Shown here: one piece after another, positions 47,701 to 57,672 of the stretch | Numbering within the stretch: position 1 is the stretch's first letter | Layout: every line of letters begins with the position of its first letter | DNA from: Cerrena zonata | Taxonomy: Eukaryota; Basidiomycota; Agaricomycetes; Polyporales; Cerrenaceae | NCBI GenBank assembly: GCA_038087015.1 | Contig: JASBNA010000003.1 | Span: forward strand, 1,302,001 to 1,366,000 | Length of the DNA stretch: 64,000 bases | Reading direction: 5' to 3' | Made by a program: the position numbers and the translations under genes | The notes under the pieces: model-generated | Told to the model about the DNA's origin: nothing | Databases searched by the model: none | What the model saw: the letters and a program-made list of their open reading frames with translations, nothing else

Positions 47701-50700
47701 GTATCGGCTGATGTTGCTAATATGGCAGCCCCCAGCGGTGGCGGTTCTAGCAAGGCAGGAGCTGCAGCTGGTGACGCACTGGACGATCTGTTCCCTCGCG
47801 TGGAGATTGACGGGTTGTTGAAAGGCACCACCATTTTAGCAGATGCTAAGAGCGACGCATGGAAAACCAAGAAAGAGGCACTCGAAACGCTACAAGCGAT
47901 CCTAGACCAAGGTCCTAACAAGCGTCTTAAACCATCTATGGGTAAATTTTAAATATACTTTCCACTAGAGGTAACTGACGAATGGTTTCAGGTGAAATTG
48001 GGCAGGTTCTAAAAGCTCGTGTGACAGATGCGAACAAAGCCGTCCAGTCATTGGCCTTGGATATTGTGGCTCGTATTGCTACAGGAATGGGAAAACCGTT
48101 CGAAAAGCAGAGTCGATTCTTTGTCCTTCCTGTGTCAACTGTCCTTGCCGATCAGAAAGCCCCCGTACGTGCTGCCGCTCTTCAAACGCTCAATGCCATT
48201 GCCGAAGCTTGCGAGACCCTGGAGTCGCTGGTCAACGGCATTGGAACTGCCTTGGAATCCTCGAATCCATTGCAGAAAGCTTCGCTTCTGAATTGGGTTG
48301 CCGACTGGTTCAAGACTCACGAACCTACTCCAGGTCTTGACTTGACTAGCTGGGCAGGACCTGTTGTTTCTTCCCTTGATGATCGGAATAGCGATGTCAG
48401 AAAGGGTGCACAGGCTGTGCTTCCAACGCTTGTGGCATGTGCTGGTTATGAATATGTCCTACAACAGACAAATTCGTTGAAGCCAGCATCACGAGCTTCA
48501 GCCGCTCCTCTAATTCAAGCTGCCAGAGGCGCTGCGCCCGAGCCAGCTGCACCTCTTCCTGCGAAGGTTTCCGCCAAAGCTCCTGCTAAAGTACCCGCCA
48601 CTAAAGCTGCACCACCGAAAGCACGATCGGTGACTCCTCCACCAGAAGAGGAAGAACCGGCCCCTGCTCCCGTATCTGCCAAACCATCAATAGTTAGCAA
48701 ACTTGGTGTGCGTAGGAAATTGCCTCTGGGTGGCACGTCATCTCGACCTGAATCTCGTGCGGAAACTCCCGTTGAAGTCCCAACTTCTAAACTTCCAAAT
48801 AAGCTTGGTACTGGTTTGAAACGTCCTGGCGCCGCTCCAAAGCCCGTTGCCGCCCCTCCACCTGTTTCTGTCGAAACATTGCCTCTATTAGGAAGAAACG
48901 TCGATGCCAAAAAGGCTCGTTTGGGTAAAGACGCTTCCAGGTGGGTGAATGAAGCGGGACCGACGAAAAAAGAACTCGCGGAGCTGCTACAGCACCAAAT
49001 GGAGCCCCAAGCTTCACGAGATCTCTTAGGCCTTCTTTTCAGTCATGACCACAATGCTGTCAATGACCACGTGTCCGGTCTTGGTGTTCTTCAAGACTTC
49101 TTCTCTGCTATTCAGGCTGGCGACGATAAATATGGAATTGATCCTGAAGAGTTACGCATTATTGGTATCTCTAACTCTGATCTGGCCTTCAAGTATGTTT
49201 CGATGAAAGCCCACGAGCCACAGTCTAACTTGGTGCAAAAATGTCTGGACGTTGTCGAGGCAGTATTGAGCTTTTTGCAAAGTGTGGACTATCAACTTTC
49301 CGATCCCGAGGCACTTTGTTTCATTCCTACTATGATCTACAAGGTACGCGTTCTGAAGTTCAGTTTGATCGTTGCTAACACCACCACAGCTCGGCGACGC
49401 TCGTGAACCCGTCCGTGTTCGAGTGCAAAACATCGTACAATCACTGCCGAAGGTTTATGGATATAGCCGAATATCTCAACTCTTGTTGGAACATGGTCTG
49501 AAATCTAAAGTGGCCAAAACGCGACAAGGGACGCTCGACGAGATAGCGGGGCTCCTCAAGAAATTCGGCATCGGTGCTTGCGAACCAGCGAAAGCGTTCC
49601 CAATCATTGCATCCACGATATCCGACAAAGACCCTTCAGTTCGTAAATCGGCATTGGCGGCTTTGAGGTATGTTTGCTGTACCTTACGCCATATATCCAC
49701 TAATTTATGATACGTAGTGAGGGTTATGTTCTCGTTGGGGAAAAGATCTGGTCGTTAGTTGGCCATCTTTCTCCGAAAGACAAGACACAGCTTGAAGAAC
49801 GTTTACGACGGGTTGCCGGACCAAGTAGCCCCGACCGAGGAGAGACCCCGGCTCCCCAGCAAGTTACTCGTCTCCAATCAGGTATTCCACGCTCAGGCTC
49901 GCCTGCTCCAGGGGCAACATCTCGGATTGGTGGGATCCCGAGACCTGCCAGCCCTGGTATGCCCCCTTCTTCACGTTTGGCGCGACCTACGTCTCCTGCT
50001 CAGGTCGCTCGATCTGCTTCTCCCGTCCCATCCGGAATTGCACGCCCTGGTTCTCATTTACCAACATCTCCCACAGCTGCTACTCGGGGTAGAGGTCTGG
50101 GTCCGTCTCGCTTGGGTCTTCCACGGAGTCGAGCAAATAATGTACAATCACACGTCCCTAGACTTTCTCAAGACGACTACGATGCGTCTCCCAATGGACT
50201 ACTTCGTGAACAACTCCCTCGAGAAGATGACATACCAACGATACGGCCTGCGAATGGTGGTCCAGAAGACATTACTGTGACAATTTCTAGCATCCTCAGC
50301 AATGATCCCTCGCGTAGTGTCGATGCTCTCAAGAAGATTCAGAAGGTACTAGAGGTTGGACCGGATGAAGGACTCTCTTCAGAGGCTTACAGAGAGTTGT
50401 CCGAACATACGGAGGGCCTCATTGAAACAATCACATTGCAAATGGCTCATGTCTTCGAACGACCAGATGATATTGTCATACCGGAGAACTTCCGTCTCGC
50501 TAAGCACTTGATCCAGACGTTGAACGCTTTCTGCGATCATGCTATTTTGGCGGAATCACTTACTGTAGATATCTTGACATCTCTTCTGGAAGAGTTGACC
50601 CTCCGCCTACTCCAAACGGACAACAGCCCAGATAACAGGGTAAAAGATCTCTCTCGCTTTATCAACATGATCATCCTCCGGTTGTTCGCTACAGCCCGCA

Positions 50701-52038
50701 GGATGTCTGTCTTCCGGTATGTTTGACGTTTAGGGAAGATTTTGATCAAGATACTGATTATCTTCGCATAGTGGGCTATTTTCTCTTCTACAACAGATCG
50801 TTAAGCCCTTCCCGGCCAATGGTACCTCCCCTGATTCCCAGGAAGCAAGGGTAGCCGAGCTTGTTTTGAAGTGTATATGGAAACTCGCTCGAAATATCCC
50901 AGCAGACCTGGAAAAACAAATCCTCGATCCGGTCGAGCTCTTCCCTGCCATAGAACATTTCCTTCAGTCAGTGCCACCCAATGAGTGGAGAGCACGAGCG
51001 ACCAACAAGGTGCCTTGTGGTGATATGCCCGTTACGGACCATCAAGGTCATCATTCAGCATGTCGTTGGTATGTCGCCTTTATCTTTTACAGATCACAAC
51101 CTGCTAACACGTTTCGCTACAGCCCATTACAGCGATGATGTCTACGATCTATTGTCCGCCTCTTTCGATGACCCATCCGCTACCATCGTGTATCCATATG
51201 TTTACCGCATCCTGAATTCCACTGCACGAACAGCGGCGGACGCGCCGGTACGAAACAATGGTATGGCTCGACAGTCGTCACCCGCGGCTAGTAGACCAAT
51301 CTCGCCCCAAGGCACGGTTTCCTCTGTTACCTCCAACCACCGCCGGTCGTCAAGTCCTGGTCGTAGTCCAAGTGTCTCGTCCATCGGTGACAATAGGGGC
51401 CAGCCCTTCAGCGCCCGCTCAGGAACCTGACCTTGATGAACAGCTCTTGGTTATCATTAAACACATTTCCAGCGAGACGACTGGTGCCATGCATAAGGAG
51501 GGTATTACGGAACTTCATCACTTCCTCAAGGCTCATCCACATAAGAAAGCAAAGGTGGATAAGATGTTAGAATCCACCGGTCCCGCTTTCCGCAAATATA
51601 TCACACGAGCATTGGCAAGTCGGGCTGTTGAAGATGAAGAGCGAAATGTTACTATAGCAAATACGTTATCCAGTATGTTGTCTGTGTGACAATTTGTGTG
51701 AATAATTCAGTCTAACAAGCTCCCTAGAACTAGAGTCTAACACCCGTGAACGAACGCTCAGCTCCTCAACTACCTCACCAAGTAAGTAGTTGGACATCCT
51801 CTTATTTCATCTCGTAGTGACCATCTTCTAGCAGTATCTGACATACACAGGTGCAGTCCCTACCTCCCCGCGGTCCCCAGCACGTTCAAGTATTGCTGAA
51901 ATGCCGGACCCACAACAGGAGAAACTGTCGCGACTACATGATCTATTCCAATATCGATCTAGCACGGCTAGTAATGGCTCCTCACATGGTCGTTCCACAC
52001 CGACTACTTTCACTTCACGCCTCCCGCCTCCTAGTTAA
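44744..52038 (+). CDS. XMAP215/Stu2/Alp14-family microtubule polymerase with five TOG arrays
   Basis: Microtubule plus-end polymerase: TOG domains bind tubulin. Start at 44744 (MDGPPPQEEDFTSIPVADRL). TOG-like arrays begin near VHKNWKARVSAYESLIKSFQ (44805), SNMQAGLGSSKWKERKEVLD (45785), FAAGLGDSNWKTRLATLEEM (46880), TTILADAKSDAWKTKKEALE (47825) and LLGLLFSHDHNAVNDHVSGL (49025). Basic Ala/Pro/Lys linkers separate them, and the conserved C-terminal region follows (ITVTISSILSNDPSRSVDAL to ALASRAVEDEERNVTIANTL). About 2,100 residues, some 15 exons. Extra single bases break the frame at 44986-44989 (T4), 45418-45419 (GG), 51028-51030 (CCC) and 51396-51399 (G4); one exon junction near 45670 is also unclear. 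An essential protein, so errors are likelier than decay. Confidence 0.88.
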
Positions 52039-52416
52039 GTAACATCGAGTTTTTCTCGATAATGTGTGATTATATATTGTTGTACTTACATGCATTCGCT
52101 AATATTGTGCATAACCACGTTGGAGTCTCAGCATCGGTATACCCTCGTAGAACATTGTCGTATCATGTATTTAGTTCTTATGTAGCAATTCAGTCTTCGC
52201 TGTGCCTTCTTTCGAAATGAAATTCCCAAGTGGGATATCCGGGTCGTGATATTCGAGATAGCGCTTAGGAAACCTAAATTAAGGCTATGATTTCATCTCT
52301 GAGCGTGCTAGTCTTGCCATCCACCTACCACCAGGGCTCACAGGTGTTCCTCAACTTTGTCTCATAGTCCCCTAGGCTTGCTTCTTGTTTATTATATTGC
52401 TCTATTCACGACTATA
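52039..52416. other. intergenic between XMAP215-family and acyltransferase genes
   Basis: No coding signal. Holds the 3' end of the upstream gene and a short promoter for the acyltransferase; no clear TATA box or MCB motif. Confidence 0.4.
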
Positions 52417-55242
52417 ATGACGACAAAGGCCGATATCACAATCAAAAAGTCTCCAGACATCGTATACGAAAGTGCTTTACTATTCTGGAGAACTGTAACC
52501 AACATCTTCTTCCGGGAAGTACGACCGCGAGGAGCATTCAACATCCCTCGAGATGGACCTGTTATCTTCGTTGCTGCACCACACCATAACCAAGCATGTC
52601 GTTTGACTTGGGCACAATCGACACGTTTACTGACGTACTGGTACTAGTTTCTGGACCCTTTATTACTAGCCCTGGAAGTACACAGGGAAACTCGACGGAA
52701 AGTGCAGTTTCTGATAGCTGCAAAGTCTATGAAGCGAAAGGCTGTTGGATTCTTTGCTGGTTTGATGTCAAGTAGTGCGTGCAGACGTTAGCCGTGATCC
52801 TTCGTTGTGCTTACCTATAACTTCAGTTCCTGTTGCCCGAGCAGCAGATGATGCCAAACCTGGCACGGGGGTTGTATCTCTTTCTGACAGTGACCCTTGC
52901 CTTGTCATTGGACACGGCACTCGTTTCCTGGAAGAATTTACACCGAACATGCAGATCATGTTGCCGAAATCCGTTGGTTCTGCTGTCGCTGAAGTGGTTC
53001 AAGTCCTCTCAGACACTGAGCTCAGAATAAAGAAAGAATTTGGTGGGGAAAGTGGTAAAGGCACAGCACGAATACACGAAAAACTGAAGGAGCTGCAATC
53101 AGAAGGCAAACAGGGACTTGAATTCAAGAAGTTGCCACATATTGACCAAAACGAAATGTATCAATATGTTTACGAATGTCTTAAGTCGGGCGGCTCCATT
53201 GGTATCTTCCCTGAAGGTATATTTTTTTGTAAAGCCTGTTAACCAACACCCACTTAATGATCTTTGGCTTTTAGGTGGTAGTCACGACCGTACTGATTTA
53301 CTTCCCCTAAAGGCTGGCGTCTCGCTTATGGCCCTAGGTGCAATGGCCAACCATCCCGAAGTGAAGGTGAAGGTTGTGCCTGTTGGCCTTTCCTATTTCC
53401 ATGCACACAAATTCCGCTCCCGGGCTGTCGTTGAGTTTGGCTCAGCGATGGACGTCCCAGAAGATTTAATTGACATGTTCAAACAAGGTGGTGTCAAGAA
53501 GAGAGAGGCCGTTGGTAAACTTCTTGATCTTATCTACGACGGACTCAAGACCGTGACCATTCGTGCACCCGAGTACGACACACTAATGGTAAGGTTGTAT
53601 CTATGACTATTCATGTCTTTTGTGCTAAACAATACTTAGCTCATTCAAGCTGCTCGACGACTCTACAGGACTCCTGGTCAACATCTTACACTAGGTCAGG
53701 TTGTCGAGCTCAACAAACGTTTCCTTGAAGGCTACCTTCACTTTAAGGACGAACCAAAGGTTGTAAAATTACGTGAAGATGTGCTCAGATACAATCGTTT
53801 ATTACGCGATTTAGGCCTACGAGATCACCAAGTATATGTTCTTCAAGTCTTCCCCTGTTTTTATCTAACATTACTCCTAGGTCCCACTAGCAAAGAAGAC
53901 TGCTTGGAAGACGCTGGGTCTTCTAGGATATCGCTTGCTACTATTGATTGTCTGGGCTGTCTTAGCTCTCCCTGGTGTCATTTTGAACGGTCCTATTTTC
54001 ATCACTGCCTCGATCTTGTCACGGAGAAAAGCCAAAGGTACGGTTTGTCTAAGTCACGAGGAAAAGCCTAATGTACAATCGTATTATAGAGGCACTTGCT
54101 GCATCTGTGGTCAAAGTGGCTGGAAGAGATGTCCTTGCAACTTGGAAGGTTTTAATCTCACTCGGTATCGCCCCAGTGTTATACAGCTTCTATGCTTTCG
54201 CCGCAACGCTTCTCGCTTTCAAAGCTAATGCTCCAATGAAATGGAGAGTCCTAACGCCAATCGTTGTCATGATTGCTTTACCCTTTATTGGTTATGCAGC
54301 TCTGAAATTTGGAGAAGCTGGTATGGATGTGTTGAAGTAAGCGATGGAAAATTCGTACATCATACTTGTGTCTGACGTCTGAAATTTCATTCTCTCAGAT
54401 CTCTACGACCCCTTGTGGTTGCTCTTGTTCCTGGACAGCAGCGCTATCTTGATCAACTGAAAGAAATGCGGAGACGCCTTTCTAACGAGCTTGTTGAAGT
54501 GATCAACGAATTCGGACCTAAAGTCTTCGAGGACTTCGACGAAGTTAGTTGACCGTATCATGCGACTACAGTATGAAACTGACCAAACGATAGTTCCGGA
54601 TCCTTGTACCATCTGCCAGTGTTCCTCCGTCATCAGGTCAACCTGGTCTATGGCGTCGAAAGAGTGGAACTGGTGCCGTGGATGCTCAGGGCAATTTGTT
54701 GTCCCACCCTATGGTAATTAGCTCCGCTTAGCTATCATTGCTTCTTGGCTAACCCAAATATGTAGACCTGGCTGGACGAAAGGCTGTTTGGTTGGAGTCG
54801 CAGTGCCAAACGAGGAACAAGTGCATGGGCTGGTTCGGCGGATATCAGCCGTGCAGCGACACCAGATGTTTCTAGCGATGAAGAAGGCGACTATGACACT
54901 CTCGGTTATCTTGAAGTAGCAGGACGTATCGGCCGTGCCCGCTCTCGAAGCCAGCAAGCATCATATGCTGACTTACAAAAATTGCGTAAATCTGCCAATA
55001 ACAGTACTACCTCTCTACCGCTGAGAGCGAATGGCGCAGATCTTCGGTTTACCTCTGCTCTTTCCGACAATGAGGGACTACAAATGCGACAGGGACCTCG
55101 TGCTCGTAAAGCCAGCTTAAACGATGGAGTTCCGGTAGAGCGTATCGGTGCCTTGGATCGTCAGGAAACTTTCCCGGAGGCTACGGACGAATTAAATGAA
55201 GAAGCTTCGCTGCAAAAGGGACAACGTCTACACGAGGATTGA
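52417..55242 (+). CDS. glycerol-3-phosphate/DHAP acyltransferase, SCT1/GPT2 type (copy 1)
   Basis: ER membrane acyltransferase for the first step of phospholipid and triacylglycerol synthesis. Start at 52417 (MTTKADITIKKSPDIVYESA). Motif I HX4D is HNQFLD in GPVIFVAAPHHNQFLDPLLL; motif III is IGIFPEGGSHDR with KAGVSLMALGAM; VPVGLSYFHAHKFRSRAVVE follows. Three or four membrane segments lie C-terminally (LLLLIVWAVLALPGVILNGP, SLGIAPVLYSFYAFAATLLA, VMIALPFIGYAALKFG), then a phosphosite-rich cytosolic tail, as in yeast Sct1. The intron inside HX4D (52594-52647) starts with GC rather than GT. About ten introns, frame intact. A paralogue in opposite orientation lies at 57673-60460. Confidence 0.9.
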
Positions 55243-55700
55243 CCAATGGCCTCGGGGCACCAAGGAAGCATCTATTATTTCATATACCAGTGATCTTCGA
55301 CCGTCTTGTATAGACACTCGGACATCGTAGTCTTTCCAGTACTTTAGTAAAATGAACTTTTACGTTATTGGGCCTCCTCGCTCTCTATAGCTGTTTACTA
55401 GTTTCGCTATACCCATAGTTATCACATTGATGTACCTGCTCTCTACCGCCTATATCATCCATGTGCCCAGTTATCTCAAAGTGTGGGTGATGAACCTTGG
55501 CTTCAGATTTGCTTCATATCTACTGCAATATCCGTCTCGGCGTTTTCTTACTTTTCCTATTGTCCGCGGAACTACTGTCGAACGAAGACATGGATTCGGA
55601 ACCAAATACACTTTTCTAGTACAGCACTCCGGCTTGATCATTGTTGCCTCGTGCTGGGGCGCCCTGTGCATATTTTGTTCTCACTTTACCTCCCACTACG
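55243..55700. other. intergenic between acyltransferase copy 1 and MetAP1
   Basis: No gene recognised. Contains the 3' region of the acyltransferase and the promoter of the aminopeptidase gene. Several pyrimidine-rich stretches; no strong motif. Confidence 0.4.
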
Positions 55701-57582
55701 ATGTCTGCTACTACAGTAACCTGTCAAAGTTCAACCTGTCCCAACGGGCATCCGCCGTCCAAACTTGAATGCCCTACTTGTAACAAGTCTGTCTTCAGCG
55801 TCTTCTAGAGGTGGTGGTATATTTATGTTCTCGATCACTCGTAGACTGGGAATCAAAGGATCGTTTTTCTGTGGGCAGGAATGCTTCAAGGCTGATTGTA
55901 CGTTAATATATATTTGCTCTCAGAATACATCCAGTTAACTGTATGTTACAGGGGTGAGATCGTTACTACTGCAGATCTTGGTATGCTGCTGACATCTTGG
56001 TAGAAAACACACAAAGTTGTACACGATCTTGCGCGGCCTCGGCAACCGCTACTAGAAGATCCTAACATTCACAAGGGTTAGTAATACATGTATAGTTCGA
56101 CCATCACCATCCAATATTTGTTTGTTTCCAGATGGTACTTTCAACCCCTTCGGTAACTTCAAGTTCACCGGCTCTCTGCGGCCCAGATATCCTCTGAGTC
56201 CAAAACGAGAGGTCCCTGATCACGTATCGAAGCCAGACTATGCGGAAGATGGTGGGGTTAAGAGGATATTCAAAAACCTGCGTAACACCATGTAAGCTCA
56301 TACCATTTCTTTCTCTTTTCTCAGGTCGCCCCACAGCAGAGAGCAGAAGAGCTGGTCAACCGACAAAGATCCTCAATGAAGAGGAGCAACTAAAGATGAG
56401 AGAGGTTTGCAAGGTCGGGGTTTTATATTTATATTGTGTGATTATATGTATTTATTGTCTAAATCTTCTACAGCTATCTCGTGAAGTACTGGACATCGCT
56501 GCTTCATATGTGAAACCGGGAGTCACCACCGACATGATTGACGAAATCGTTCACAATGCTTGCATCGAACGAGGCGCATATCCCGCCCCATTGAACTACC
56601 GAGGATTCCCCAAATCAGTGTGCTTGTATGTTACATCACTACCAATCACCGTACACAGATCCCTAAGTGATCCCATCTATAGGTCTGTAAATGAAGTCAT
56701 TTGTCACGGTATTCCTGACCAGAGAAAACTACAAGAAGGCGACATTGTTAACATCGGCACGTATCGATTATCTTCTGGATTCTACCTTATACTAATAGGT
56801 TGATGTTTAGATGTCACCCTCTACAAAGATGGTTTGTAACATTGTATTTTCGACAACAATCCTCATTTCTGACCATTCGAGATGTTTAGGTTTCTTTGGT
56901 GATTTGAACGAGACATACCCTGTTGGGAGAGTCGATGACGAATCCAAGAAGCTTATGCGAACAGCCCGGGAATGTCTGGACGAAGCTATCAAGCTTTGTA
57001 AACCTGGAGCCCTCTTCCGTGACCTTGGTAAAGTGATGTGAGTGATCATATTATTCCATTTTTCCATGCAGTCCCGCTGAGCTAGTCATTTCAGTGAACC
57101 TCATGCGAGATCCAATGGGTGTGCTACTGTACGGCAATACTGTGGACATGGTATCAATGACTTGTTCCATTGTACACCTAATGTCCCTCACTATGCGAAG
57201 AATCGCGCGATTGGTACAATGAAAGCTGGAATGGTGAGGAGCCGTTATGACTATCGAATACACTAACTAATATCGTCTGGTAGACTTTCACAATAGAACC
57301 TGTAAGTCGCCTGTTCATTGATTGTGACCATCGCTGATTTATCTTCCTGTTTCTAACAGATGATAAACGTGGGTCATAATTGGGATACAGTACATTGGCC
57401 CGATGACTGGACAGCAACCACTGTCGATGGTAAACGTAGTGCCCAATTCGAGGAAACTTTACTGTATGTTACCTCTTGCTCAATTGTGAAGCGACGTTGA
57501 CGTTATATCTTCAAACAGCATCACTGAAACTGGCGTGGAAGTCCTCACCGCGGGTAAAAGACGCGACGATCTCTTCGATTAA
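55701..57582 (+). CDS. MAP1: methionine aminopeptidase 1
   Basis: Removes initiator Met co-translationally; the zinc finger docks on ribosomes. Start at 55701 ([20 protein letters not shown]). The C6H2 finger runs [32 protein letters not shown]. Catalytic part: VICHGIPD (His), [10 protein letters not shown] and [10 protein letters not shown] (Asp pair), GHGINDLFH (His), FTIEP (Glu), QFEETLLITETG (Glu): a full metal site. About 380 residues, normal. At least ten introns, frame intact. Odd exons: a 2-nt exon at 55952-55953 completing the finger Trp codon, an 18-nt exon at 57284-57301 encoding TFTIEP, and a GC-AG intron at 56758-56811 splitting the codon of a metal-binding Asp. It lies between two acyltransferase paralogues. 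Confidence 0.93.
55952..55953 (+). other. MAP1: 2-nt micro-exon (GG) in MetAP1
   Basis: The preceding exon ends GCT GAT T at 55897; then GTACGT...TTACAG (54 nt), GG, GTGAGA...GGTAG (50 nt), then AAA ACA CAC at 56004. T+GG gives the Trp of FKADW-KTHKVVH, conserved in MetAP1 zinc fingers. Skipping GG gives T+AA, a stop. Both introns have the length and signals normal for this genome. Confidence 0.7.
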
Positions 57583-57672
57583 ATTCCAGTCCATATGCGT
57601 GTTAATACAGAGTATGACCTATTATACATCTGTGTGTGTTTCAATGCGATGATGAATAAATACGATAGTATC

